DNA from: Chloroflexota bacterium
GTDB taxonomy: Bacteria > Chloroflexota > Limnocylindria > P2-11E
Assembly: GCA_005881085.1 (NCBI GenBank)
Contig: VBGU01000098.1
Location: 1 to 27,278 of the forward strand
Reading direction: 5' to 3'
Length of the DNA: 27,278 nucleotides
In this document: positions 1 to 7,335 of the stretch, one piece after another
How positions within the stretch are numbered: the stretch's first letter is position 1
How the letters are laid out: the number at the start of each line of letters is the position of its first letter
Position numbers and translations under genes: made by a program
Notes under the pieces: generated by a model
The model's database searches: none
Seen by the model: only the letters and a program-made list of their open reading frames with translations
What the model was told of the DNA's origin: nothing

Positions 1-38
1 AAGCGGCATGCAGATCCTCTTCGCGGGTGAGCACACGA

Positions 39-55
39 TATCGCCAGCGGCGATA
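39..55. repeat. Short inverted repeat upstream of the aldo/keto reductase
   Basis: TATCGCC (39-45) and GGCGATA (49-55) are perfect 7-base arms around AGC. The repeat ends about 13 bases before the ribosome-binding site of the next gene, so it could be a small RNA hairpin or a repressor half-site pair. The function is unknown, and short GC-rich repeats of this kind arise by chance. Confidence 0.3.
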
Positions 56-77
56 GGATCGCCCAGGGGAGAAGGCC

Positions 78-1049
78 ATCCGATACGTTCGACTCGGCAA
101 GACCGATCTCGAGGTTTCCGCAATCGCGTTTGGAACGTGGTCGTTCGGCGGCGACTGGGGCGCGTTCGACGCCGACGAAGCGAAGAAGACTGTCGGTCGC
201 GCGCTCGACCTCGGCATCACCTTCTTCGACACCGCCCAGGCCTACGGCTTCGGAGCTTCCGAGCGTTTCCTCGCGGGCGCGCTCTGGTCGCGGGTCCCGC
301 GCGACCGCGTGGTCGTCGCGACAAAGGGCGGCCTTCGTAAGGATGGCGACACGCTGCACAGAGATGCGAGCGCGCGCTGGCTGCGTGAGGGCGTTGACTC
401 GAGCCTTCGGAATCTGCGGACGGACTACATCGATCTCTACCAGGTGCACTGGCCCGACCCCAAGACGCCAGTCGAGGAGACCGGTCGCGTGCTCGCCGAT
501 CTCGTGCGCGAAGGGAAGATCCGGCACGCGGGCGTCTCCAACTACACCCCGCGACAGATGGCGGACCTCGCCCAGTACGTGCCGGTCGAGACCGACCAGC
601 CGCCGTACCACATGTTTCACCGCGACATCGAGGCGGAGATCCTTCCGTACGCGGCACAGAACGACATCGGTGTCCTCGTCTACGGTCCCCTCGCGCACGG
701 CCTGCTTTCCGGGACGATGACGCCCCGGACGACGTTCGCCGCGGACGACTGGCGTGGCAGTAGCTCTGACTTCAAGGGGGAGAAGTTCGCACGTGATCTC
801 GAACTCGTGGAACGGCTGAAGCAATACGCCGCCTCGCACGAGATCACGCTGCCTCAGCTCGCCGTCGCCTGGACCATCTCCAACCCTGCGGTCGACGTTG
901 CGATCGTCGGCGCTCGCCACCCCAGTCATCTCGACGATCCAGTGGCGGCGGCCGACATTCCTCTCTCCGCATTGGATCGTGATGAGATCGACGCGATCCT
1001 CCTCGACGCGGTCGAGGTCGTCGGGCCGGCGCCGGAGGCCATGCCATGA
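78..1049 (+). CDS. Aldo/keto reductase, apparent AUC start
   Basis: NAD(P)H-dependent oxidoreductase of the aldo/keto reductase superfamily; the substrate cannot be told from sequence. Read from ATC at 78 it gives 323 residues, usual for the family. The catalytic tetrad is visible: Asp51 and Tyr56 (FFDTAQAYG), Lys83 (VVVATKGG) and His124 (YQVHWPD). The N-terminus Arg-Tyr-Val-Arg-Leu-Gly-Lys-Thr matches where family members begin right after Met. The frame has a TAG at 54-56 and no ATG, GTG or TTG before 309, which lies past the Asp and Tyr of the tetrad. GGAG at 68-71 sits six bases ahead of the ATC, so an AUC start, or an ATG changed to ATC by mutation or sequencing error, fits best. The stop overlaps the next start by four bases (ATGA), implying co-translation. 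Confidence 0.85.
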   Translation: MRYVRLGKTDLEVSAIAFGTWSFGGDWGAFDADEAKKTVGRALDLGITFFDTAQAYGFGASERFLAGALWSRVPRDRVVVATKGGLRKDGDTLHRDASARWLREGVDSSLRNLRTDYIDLYQVHWPDPKTPVEETGRVLADLVREGKIRHAGVSNYTPRQMADLAQYVPVETDQPPYHMFHRDIEAEILPYAAQNDIGVLVYGPLAHGLLSGTMTPRTTFAADDWRGSSSDFKGEKFARDLELVERLKQYAASHEITLPQLAVAWTISNPAVDVAIVGARHPSHLDDPVAAADIPLSALDRDEIDAILLDAVEVVGPAPEAMP

Positions 1050-1942
1050 CAAAGGTTGCGGTCCTCGGCACCGGTCGAATGGGTGGCGCGATCGCGCGGC
1101 GGCTTGCGGCGTCCGGATTCGACCTGACCGTGTGGGACCGAACGACCGCGAAGGCGCAGGCGCTCAACCTCGGACGCGTGGCGCCGACGCCGGGTCTGGC
1201 GATCCGCGACGCCGACATCGTCATCAGCAGCCTGACGAACGCGGCTGCCGTGCGAGATGTCTACCTCGGACCGGACGGCGCGTTTGGGACGTCCGATGGA
1301 ACGTTGTTTGTCGAGATGAGCACAGCGGGCCCCGAGAGCATCGAGCAGCTCAGCCAGGAGGCGCGCACACGCGGACTGCGCCTTCTCGAGGCGCCGGTGC
1401 TCGGCAGCGTCCCCGCAGTCGAAAGCGGAACGCTCGCGGTGCTCGTGGGCGGATCGCCGCAGGATCTCGATCAGGCGCGGCCGGTCCTAGAGCGCCTTGG
1501 GGAGATCCACTACGTGGGCGGCTTTGGAAGTGCGGCCCGCCTCAAGCTCGTCGCGAACACGATGCTCGGCATCACCAGCGCCGCGGCCGCTGAGCTGCTC
1601 GCCGCGGGAACGGCGGCCGGGCTCGATCGCGAACAGGTCTTCTGGGCGCTTCTCCGGTTCGCGCCTGGGTTGAAGGCCCGCGAAGCCGGATTCATGCGAG
1701 ATAAGCACGAGCCCACGATGTTCGCGGTCCACGATCTGGTCAAAGACCTCGGTTTGGCGCTCGACCTGTACGAACGCGCCAACGCCGCCGTGCCGCTGAC
1801 GCGCGAGACGCGCGAGCTCTTCGATGAGACGGCGTCGGCATCGAGCGATCTCGACATCTCAGCCATCGTCACGGCCTACTCGGGCGGCAACCGCCGCGCG
1901 CATCTGAGGCACGAAAACAACGACCCTGCTCGCATGAGCTGA
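1046..1942 (+). CDS. NAD(P)-dependent beta-hydroxyacid dehydrogenase (3-hydroxyisobutyrate dehydrogenase-like)
   Basis: 298-residue member of the 6-phosphogluconate dehydrogenase/3-hydroxyisobutyrate dehydrogenase family, which oxidises a beta-hydroxyacid or reduces the semialdehyde with NAD(P). An N-terminal Rossmann fold has G8-T-G-R-M-G13. A substrate-loop segment VEMSTAGPESIEQL and a following LEAPVLGSVPAVESGTL match the family signature, and the catalytic lysine is Lys167 in AARLKLVANTMLG. The C-terminal helical domain (about 165-290) is complete. It overlaps the upstream aldo/keto reductase by ATGA, so the two form a small redox operon. The exact substrate (hydroxyisobutyrate, tartronate semialdehyde, succinic semialdehyde) is not resolved. 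Confidence 0.88.
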   Translation: MTKVAVLGTGRMGGAIARRLAASGFDLTVWDRTTAKAQALNLGRVAPTPGLAIRDADIVISSLTNAAAVRDVYLGPDGAFGTSDGTLFVEMSTAGPESIEQLSQEARTRGLRLLEAPVLGSVPAVESGTLAVLVGGSPQDLDQARPVLERLGEIHYVGGFGSAARLKLVANTMLGITSAAAAELLAAGTAAGLDREQVFWALLRFAPGLKAREAGFMRDKHEPTMFAVHDLVKDLGLALDLYERANAAVPLTRETRELFDETASASSDLDISAIVTAYSGGNRRAHLRHENNDPARMS

Positions 1943-1951
1943 TCCACAAGA

Positions 1952-1990
1952 CTCGATATAGAGAGAGGTAACGTGAACTGACATATCGAG
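1952..1990. repeat. 8-bp inverted repeat around a putative ribosome-binding site
   Basis: CTCGATAT (1952-1959) and ATATCGAG (1983-1990) are perfect inverted arms 23 bases apart. The loop holds the purine-rich GAGAGAGG (1961-1968) and the candidate CTG start at 1978. In RNA it could sequester the ribosome-binding site; in DNA it could be an operator. Seen directly; the role is inferred. Confidence 0.4.
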
Positions 1991-2112
1991 GAGTAGTCGC
2001 AGTCGTTGCGACGGTACTCGTTGCGTTCGTAGCCGCGTGCGGAGCCCTTCCAGCCGGTTGCGATCCAATTCGCGCCCATCACGCAAACGGCAAGTGGCTC
2101 GAATACGACTGA
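1978..2112 (+). CDS. Possible small lipoprotein, non-canonical start
   Basis: An open frame of 44 codons encodes a short N-region with Arg4, a hydrophobic run VVAVVATVLVAF, then Val-Ala-Ala-Cys21, a good lipobox for lipid attachment and cleavage before Cys21. The mature part is only about 24 residues and ends in HHANGKWLEYD. The frame opens after a TAA at 1969-1971 and has no ATG, GTG or TTG; CTG at 1978 is the only near-start, nine bases after GAGAGAGG. A GTG at 1973 is in another frame and stops after two codons, so a one-base defect near the start is also possible. I do not recognise the protein. Confidence 0.3.
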   Translation: MTYRGVVAVVATVLVAFVAACGALPAGCDPIRAHHANGKWLEYD

Positions 2113-2183
2113 CCTCCTCAACCGCGTGCTCATAGCGTGCGGCACTGACCCGGCCGGGATTTGCGATATTGGTAAGCCGACTC

Positions 2184-3158
2184 ATGAGGGCAGTTGTGTA
2201 CGACAGGTACGGGCCGCCCGACGTTCTGCGACTCGAGGAGGTCGAGCGGCCAGCCCGCAAGGAGGACGAGGTCCTCGTCAAGGTTCGCGCCGTGGCGGTC
2301 ACCCGGGCGGACTGCGCGACTCGTGAAGCCAACCGACGCAGCGGCGTTGCGGTTTCGCTCATCAGCCGCCTCATCTCGGGCATTCGCCGACCGAAGCAGC
2401 GGATCCTCGGAACAGAGTTCGCGGGTGACGTCGAAGCAACCGGCGCAGCGGTCAAAGGGTTCGGTGTCGGTGACCAGGTCTTCGGCACGAGTGGGTTCAG
2501 ATTCGGCGCATACGCGGAGTTCATCTGCATGCGGGAGAGCGCGCGGATCGCGCACAAGCCGCGCGACATGAGCTTCGAGGAAGCTGCGGCGGTTTGCGAC
2601 GGAGGACTCAATGCCCTGTGGTGTCTAAGAGGGGCAGCTCTCGCGGAGGGGCAGCGGATCCTCATTTACGGCGCGTCCGGGGCCATCGGCACCGCTGCGG
2701 TGCAGCTGGCCAAATACTTCGAAGCTGACGTCACAGCGGTGTGCAGCACGAAGAACCTCGAGCTCGTGAGATCGCTCGGAGCCGACAAGGTGATCGACTA
2801 CACACAGGAAGACTTCACCAAGAACGGCCAGACGTACGACGTCATCTTCGACGCGGTCGGCAAGCACTCCTTCAATCGCTGCAAAGGCTCTCTGAAGCCG
2901 GGCGGCAGCTACCTCGCGACCGATGGGCTCCGGAATCTTTTCTTGGCGCTATGGACCTCGCGCGTCGGAGACAAGAAAGTGGTGTTCTCAATTCCACCGC
3001 GATACACGAAGCAGGACGTCCTATTCCTCAAGGAGCTCATCGAGGCTCGCAAATACCGGGCCGTCGTCGATCGGTGCTACCCGCTCGAGGAGGTGATCGA
3101 GGCGACCCGGTACGTCGAAACGGAGCAGAAGACCGGGAACGTCGTCCTCACGGTCTAA
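2184..3158 (+). CDS. Zinc-independent MDR NAD(P)H oxidoreductase (quinone reductase-like)
   Basis: 324-residue medium-chain dehydrogenase/reductase. The N-terminal GroES-like domain starts MRAVVYDRYGPPDVLRLEEV, typical of quinone oxidoreductase-like MDR proteins. The Rossmann domain has G163-A-S-G-A-I-G and continues into AAVQLAKYFEADVTAVCS. The region 'TRADCATREA' lacks the Cys/His catalytic-zinc pattern of true alcohol dehydrogenases, and no structural-zinc Cys cluster is seen, so a zinc-free NADPH reductase of quinones or enones is likely. I chose ATG at 2184; a TTG at 2169 would add five residues. Only a weak ribosome-binding site (GGTAAG) precedes it. The substrate is unknown. Confidence 0.85.
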   Translation: MRAVVYDRYGPPDVLRLEEVERPARKEDEVLVKVRAVAVTRADCATREANRRSGVAVSLISRLISGIRRPKQRILGTEFAGDVEATGAAVKGFGVGDQVFGTSGFRFGAYAEFICMRESARIAHKPRDMSFEEAAAVCDGGLNALWCLRGAALAEGQRILIYGASGAIGTAAVQLAKYFEADVTAVCSTKNLELVRSLGADKVIDYTQEDFTKNGQTYDVIFDAVGKHSFNRCKGSLKPGGSYLATDGLRNLFLALWTSRVGDKKVVFSIPPRYTKQDVLFLKELIEARKYRAVVDRCYPLEEVIEATRYVETEQKTGNVVLTV

Positions 3159-3242
3159 CCAGGCGCGGCACGGCCGGCGATCGTCTAGAACTGGCCCGCC
3201 GGTTGGAATAACGCGACGGCCTCAAGATGTTGTCGAGCAATC

Positions 3243-4634
3243 ATGACGATCCGGTTGGAACCGTGGCGGAGTACACAACGACCCGCCCGCGATCACTGCA
3301 TGGCTCCTGGGCGTACGGCGGGTGCTCCGCTCGGTGACCATCGCTATACGCGCATGTTTCCCGACCTTCCTCACCTCAGCATCGGTCCAGAGGTACTCCA
3401 TGCTCTCGGTCGAGCCGGAGGAGCTTGCGACACTCGGTACTCGACCCGGAACGAGTCAAGTGTTGCGGCGGGCTGGCCAGTGTTCGGGCAGTTCGTCGCT
3501 CACGACATCACCGCAGACCGCTCCCCGGTGACCCATCACGACGATGCGACGTTGGTTCGGAACGCTCGCAGCGCGCGCCTGGACCTCGAATGCGTGTACG
3601 GCGACGGCCCGATCGGCAACCCCTATCTCTTTAGCCGGAAAGACGCGGCCAAGATGTTGCTTGGACTGAACGACAAGGGCCTCCCGGACGACCTGCCGCG
3701 AAACCAAGAAGGCATCGCGCTGGTCGGCGACCCACGCCAGGATGTCCACCTGCTGATCTCGCAGATGCACGTCGCCATGCTCAAGGCACATAACCGTCTC
3801 GTTGACAGGCTCCGCGAGGACGGCGTCTCTGAGGCCGATCTCGGTGCCGAGGCACGTCGGGCGTTGACCTGGCACTACCAATGGGCTGTGCTCTTCGACT
3901 TCCTCCCTACGACGATCGGCGAGCAACGAATGCAGCGACTGCTTCAGGATGGACCGCGCTTCTTTCAGCCCTCGGGTGCTGTCTCGATCCCATTCGAGTT
4001 TGCCGACGCGGCATATCGCTACGGTCACTCACAAATGCGTCAGGCATATCGCGTCCAGCCTGGCGGCGATGACCTGACGATCTTCCCCGACCTGATCGGC
4101 TTTCGTCCGGTGGCCTCCGACCGCGTGGTCGATTGGAGCCTCCTCTTCGACGTCCATGGCGAACCGCACGCCGCGCGGGCCCGCCCGATCGATGGATGTT
4201 TGCCCGAGTCCCTCCTGAGGCTACCCGTCGACATTACGGGGGAGCTCGAGGATGAGAACTTCGAGTCGCTCGCGATGAGAGACCTCCAACGTGGCGTGGC
4301 CACCGGCCTTCCGTCGGGCGAGGCCGTCGCTAGGTTTGTCGGGGAGGAGCCATTGCGTGCGGAGGAAGTCGGACTCAGTGAGTTCGGATGGTCGGGCGAG
4401 ACGCCCCTTTGGTACTACCTGCTCAAGGAGGCCGAGGCTCGTGAAGATGGTGAGCGGTTGGGACCGGTGGGTTCATTGATCGTCGGCGAGGTGCTCCTCG
4501 GAATCGTTGATGGAGATGCCGAATCGTTCCGCAGCGTGGATCCATCGTGGCGTCCGACACTCCCCAGCCCTACTCCCGATCGCTTCCGTCTCGCCGACTT
4601 GCTTGTCCCGCCGCACGACGCATCCGATGCCTGA
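3243..4634 (+). CDS. Animal-type heme peroxidase (myeloperoxidase superfamily)
   Basis: 463-residue bacterial member of the animal heme peroxidase (peroxidase-cyclooxygenase) superfamily, expected to oxidise halides or organic donors with H2O2. Distal His87 and calcium-ligand Asp88 lie in FGQFVAHDIT; the distal Arg is probably Arg165 in GDPRQDVHL; the helix SQMHVAMLKAHNRLVDRL follows; proximal His262 is in YRYGHSQMRQAY; the calcium-loop-like segment RSARLDLECVYGDGP is present. The residue before the distal His is Ala86, where myeloperoxidase has the heme-ester Asp, and the Glu position after the distal Arg appears to be Val168, so heme is predicted to be non-covalent. No signal peptide is visible. 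ATG at 3243 lacks a clear Shine-Dalgarno; Met20 (3300) is an alternative start. Confidence 0.87.
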   Translation: MTIRLEPWRSTQRPARDHCMAPGRTAGAPLGDHRYTRMFPDLPHLSIGPEVLHALGRAGGACDTRYSTRNESSVAAGWPVFGQFVAHDITADRSPVTHHDDATLVRNARSARLDLECVYGDGPIGNPYLFSRKDAAKMLLGLNDKGLPDDLPRNQEGIALVGDPRQDVHLLISQMHVAMLKAHNRLVDRLREDGVSEADLGAEARRALTWHYQWAVLFDFLPTTIGEQRMQRLLQDGPRFFQPSGAVSIPFEFADAAYRYGHSQMRQAYRVQPGGDDLTIFPDLIGFRPVASDRVVDWSLLFDVHGEPHAARARPIDGCLPESLLRLPVDITGELEDENFESLAMRDLQRGVATGLPSGEAVARFVGEEPLRAEEVGLSEFGWSGETPLWYYLLKEAEAREDGERLGPVGSLIVGEVLLGIVDGDAESFRSVDPSWRPTLPSPTPDRFRLADLLVPPHDASDA

Positions 4635-4635
4635 T

Positions 4636-4685
4636 CGACGCGCGAGCTGATTGCGTGTCGTCGGTCACACCTAGCTCGCGCGTCG
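4636..4685. terminator. Bidirectional hairpin between convergent genes
   Basis: CGACGCGCGAGCT (4636-4648) and AGCTCGCGCGTCG (4673-4685) are perfect 13-base inverted arms with a 24-base loop. It starts just after the peroxidase stop and its right arm covers the last codons of the convergent transporter gene. Such a strong stem at a tail-to-tail junction fits a shared terminator or 3'-end stabiliser. There is no T-run on either side, so it is not a classical intrinsic terminator. Confidence 0.5.
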
Positions 4686-5552
4686 CGCGGCGAGGCGCAC
4701 GCCAACCACGATCACCGCCCCGCCGACGAGCTGCAGCAGGAGCGGCCGCTCTCCCAAGATGATGAACGCGAGCAGCAGTGTCGCGATCGGCGTGAGATAG
4801 GTGACCATCGCCGCGAGGCTGGCACCAAATCGCTTGACCGCCCAGAGAAAGAGGACGTACGCGACGGCTGTTGAAAATACGCCGAGGAATCCGGCGGCAA
4901 CCCAGGTCTCGCCGCTCCAGGCGGGCACGTCACGGTACGCCTGCTGCAGAGCGCCGAGGGGAAGAAGCATCGCCGTCCCGATCACGACCATCAGCGTGAC
5001 GTAACCAAGGACGCTCTCCGTCCGCAGGACAACTGCCCCGATGGTCAAGCTCGCTGCCCAAGCGGTGGCGGCGCCGATCTCCAGGAGATCGCCGCGTAGG
5101 CGCAGCCCCGATACATCGGTCCCGGTCTGTTGGCCACCAACGATCACGAGTGCAGCGCCGGCGGTCGCGATCGCGAACCCGATGAGCTTGCGCGAGGTCA
5201 GCCGTTCGTGAATCAAGGTGGCGAACAGCGCGGTCGCCAGTGGGATCGTTGTCGGGATGATCAGTGCGCTATCCGAGGCCGGCGTAAGGGCGAGCCCGAC
5301 GAAGGCGAAGGTGTTGAAGCCGAGCACGCCACCGGCCGCCGCGGCCGTGACCGCTGGCCAACGACGAAGAGGCAGAGGCGTCCGTGTGATCGCGCAGGCG
5401 GCGAGGAGAACCGCCGCGGCGATGGCGAAGCGCATGGTGGACAGCTCGAGGGGCGGCACGGTGGTCACGCCGAGCTTCGCGGCGATCCATTGCCCGCCCA
5501 ACGTGAGCGCCAGCGTCGCGTAGACAGCGATGACCAAAGGGCTGCGTTCCAT
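4671..5552 (-). CDS. DMT superfamily (EamA) permease
   Basis: 293-residue inner-membrane protein of the drug/metabolite transporter superfamily, with two EamA repeats of about five helices each (roughly residues 5-140 and 150-285). Typical signs are the repeat-1 end LTPASDSALIIPTTIPLATALFATLIHERLTSRKLIG and the repeat-2 end YLTPIATLLLAFIILGERPLLLQLVGGAVIVVGV, each carrying the conserved glutamate before a final helix. These proteins usually export amino acids or other metabolites; the substrate cannot be read here. I chose ATG at 5552 (MERSPLVIAVYATLAL); GTG at 5567 would add five residues. A longer upstream extension would overlap the divergent channel gene and is compositionally unlike a real N-terminus. 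Confidence 0.87.
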   Translation of the reverse strand: MERSPLVIAVYATLALTLGGQWIAAKLGVTTVPPLELSTMRFAIAAAVLLAACAITRTPLPLRRWPAVTAAAAGGVLGFNTFAFVGLALTPASDSALIIPTTIPLATALFATLIHERLTSRKLIGFAIATAGAALVIVGGQQTGTDVSGLRLRGDLLEIGAATAWAASLTIGAVVLRTESVLGYVTLMVVIGTAMLLPLGALQQAYRDVPAWSGETWVAAGFLGVFSTAVAYVLFLWAVKRFGASLAAMVTYLTPIATLLLAFIILGERPLLLQLVGGAVIVVGVRLAARRAS

Positions 5553-5579
5553 CCGCGGGGTGCTCACACTAGGCGCGCC

Positions 5580-6266
5580 ATGAGCATCCAGCACACGGAC
5601 GACCCAAGCCTGGCTCGCATCGCGACTTTCAGCGACGGGGTGTTCGCGATCGCGATCACCCTGCTGATCCTCGCGATTCGCATCCCGCATCCGACGGACG
5701 CCGACGCCAACCAGGGCTTGCTGACCATGTTGACCGAGCAATGGAGGAGTTACCTCGCGTTCGTCCTTACCTTCATGCTCGTGGGGATCAACTGGGCGAA
5801 CCACCGGGTGATGTTCAAGACCTTCGCCCGCGCCGACCACACCCTCGTCTGGCTCAACCTCCTATATCTCATGGTGGGGGTCGCGTTCATGCCCGTTCCG
5901 GCGGCGGTGCTCGGGGCATGGCTGGGCAGCCCCAACAACCAGGTGGTGGCCGCGGTGTTCTACGGGGCGATCGGCACCGTCGGCGGGGTGCTATTCATCC
6001 TCATGTGGTGGTACGGCGCGTACGTCGCGAAGCTCACCTCCCCGGAGCTCAGCGCGCGGCAGCGCCGCGCACACAGCATCGCCTGGGGACCGGCACCGCT
6101 TGTCATCGCGGCCCTCACGGCCATTGCGTTCGCCAACGCGTCGCTGGCGGTGGCCGGCTACGTGGCGACGGTCTTCGTCTACATGCTGCCCGTCCCGAGA
6201 TTGGTCGCACTCGCGCAACGACGCAGCCGCGCGCCGTCCAGCCGCCGCGGGCCGGTGGGACGGTGA
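5580..6266 (+). CDS. TMEM175/DUF1211 family membrane protein (putative K+ channel)
   Basis: 228 residues with about six transmembrane segments. Near the N-terminus Arg13 and Phe17-Ser-Asp-Gly-Val-Phe-Ala-Ile-Ala form the RxxxFSDGVFAIA signature of the TMEM175 (DUF1211) family, whose bacterial members form tetrameric potassium-selective leak channels with the filter in helix 1. The next helices (YLAFVLTFMLVGINWANHR, LVWLNLLYLMVGVAFMPVP) also follow the family pattern. A basic tail ends the protein. The gene is divergent from the DMT gene, with only 27 bases between start codons, and convergent with the CDF gene (7-base gap). No ribosome-binding site is evident. Confidence 0.88.
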   Translation: MSIQHTDDPSLARIATFSDGVFAIAITLLILAIRIPHPTDADANQGLLTMLTEQWRSYLAFVLTFMLVGINWANHRVMFKTFARADHTLVWLNLLYLMVGVAFMPVPAAVLGAWLGSPNNQVVAAVFYGAIGTVGGVLFILMWWYGAYVAKLTSPELSARQRRAHSIAWGPAPLVIAALTAIAFANASLAVAGYVATVFVYMLPVPRLVALAQRRSRAPSSRRGPVGR

Positions 6267-6273
6267 GGGTCCT

Positions 6274-7203
6274 CTAACTGTCGGATTCGCGCACACGCGG
6301 CTCCAGGTACATGACAGTCCGAAATGGCGCCACGCGGCGAACACGCGCTTCAGCTTCGACGATCGCGCGCGCGATCTCGGTCGCGCTCGTGGTTGGATCG
6401 ACAACGATTCCGGCCGCGACCACGAGGTCGTCCGGTCCAACATGGATAGTCCGAAGGTCGACGACTGCCTTGACCCCGTCGGTGCTCCCGATGGCCTGCC
6501 GGATCGCCTCGACGACCTCGGGAGCCGCGGATTCGCCGATGAGCAGGCTCTGGGTCTCCCGATTCACGAGCAGCCCGATCGCCATGAGCAGCAGTCCGAT
6601 GGCGATCGCCGCGACCGCGTCCCAGGCGCCCTCGCCGGTGAGCGTCGCAAGGGTGACCCCGCTCAACGCGATGAAAATCCCAGCCAGAGCTCCGAGATCC
6701 TCGAGGAAGACGACGATGATCTCCGGCGCCTTCGTGACCCGGAGAAGCTGCCACCACGTGAGGGCGCCTTTCGCCGGTCGTCCAGCGCGGATCGTCGTAC
6801 GCAATGACCAACCCTCGAGGAGTGCGGCGAGTCCCAGGACCGCGAATGCCCATCGTGGGTCGCCAAGGGGTTCACGCGCAGCGAGGTGGCTGACGCCTTC
6901 GATCACGGCGAGCACTCCGCCGACCCAGAAGACGGTCAGCGATACAAGGAACGCGTAGACGTACCGGTACCGCGCGTGCCCAAAGGGGTGGCGTACATCC
7001 GCGGGCCGCCGCGACCGGCGCGCTCCGACGAGAAGGAGGATCTCATTGACCGAATCGGCCAACGAATGGAGCGACTCCGCGGCCATCGCCGAGGAGCCCG
7101 TGATCGCCGCGGCACCGAGCTTTGCGATCGCGATCGCCACATTCGCCAGAAGGGCCGTGATCACCGCGGCACGCTGATCGGATGGCGGAGTAGACGCCGA
7201 CAA
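6274..7203 (-). CDS. CDF family cation transporter (SLC30A9/ZnT9-like group)
   Basis: Inner-membrane cation diffusion facilitator, expected to efflux Zn2+ or a similar divalent ion by proton antiport. Six helices followed by a C-terminal cytoplasmic domain (VVEAIRQAIGSTDGVKAVVDLRTIHVGPDDLVV) are visible. Helix 2 holds ESLHSLADSVNE, with His and Asp of the transport site; the helix-5 motif is FLEDLGALAGIF, i.e. Glu-Asp rather than His-Asp, as in the ZnT9-like group. The basic region RHPFGHARYRYVYAF is typical. The start is uncertain: TTG at 7203 gives 309 residues, GTG at 7164 gives 296. An open extension to 7365 would run into the histidine leader and has no membrane or family features, so it was not used. 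Confidence 0.85.
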   Translation of the reverse strand: MSASTPPSDQRAAVITALLANVAIAIAKLGAAAITGSSAMAAESLHSLADSVNEILLLVGARRSRRPADVRHPFGHARYRYVYAFLVSLTVFWVGGVLAVIEGVSHLAAREPLGDPRWAFAVLGLAALLEGWSLRTTIRAGRPAKGALTWWQLLRVTKAPEIIVVFLEDLGALAGIFIALSGVTLATLTGEGAWDAVAAIAIGLLLMAIGLLVNRETQSLLIGESAAPEVVEAIRQAIGSTDGVKAVVDLRTIHVGPDDLVVAAGIVVDPTTSATEIARAIVEAEARVRRVAPFRTVMYLEPRVRESDS

Positions 7204-7227
7204 CGCTGTGCATGATGCATGTCCGAG

Positions 7228-7256
7228 TTGACCGCGCGAAATGCGATTCGTAGGGT
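7228..7256 (+). promoter_or_regulatory. Promoter of the histidine leader/operon
   Basis: TTGACC (7228-7233) and TAGGGT (7251-7256) are separated by exactly 17 bases and match the -35 and -10 of housekeeping sigma promoters. The expected start of transcription is about 7263-7264, the leader-peptide ATG itself, so the leader mRNA may be leaderless. The -10 region also reads AGGGTGA, which would be a good Shine-Dalgarno if transcription began further upstream. Confidence 0.6.
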
Positions 7257-7263
7257 GACTTTG

Positions 7264-7335
7264 ATGCGGCGCCCGGACCACACGCATAGCTCGATCGCCC
7301 CGATCTCGGGGCTTGCCGTGCGTCCGGGAGGCTAG
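7264..7335 (+). CDS. Histidine operon leader peptide (uORF)
   Basis: A 23-codon open frame beginning MRRPDHTHSS and ending at TAG 7333-7335. It has two His codons close together (CAC 7279-7281, CAT 7285-7287). Its ATG is either at the predicted transcription start or five bases after AGGGTGA. The His codons lie at and just after attenuator segment 1, and the stop codon directly follows segment 2, the geometry needed for translation to decide which hairpin forms. Classical enterobacterial his leaders have seven consecutive His codons, so two is few; this is the weakest part of the assignment. Confidence 0.6.
   Translation: MRRPDHTHSSIAPISGLAVRPGG

Noticed and set aside
3174..3202. CCGGCG/CGCCGG hairpin after the MDR gene as terminator
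   Set aside because: Only six base pairs with a 17-base loop and no T-run; too weak in GC-rich DNA to call.
5553..5840. N-terminal extension of the DMT transporter
   Set aside because: It is antisense to the TMEM175-like gene and consists of charged, non-membrane residues; family members begin near MERSPLVIAVYATLAL.
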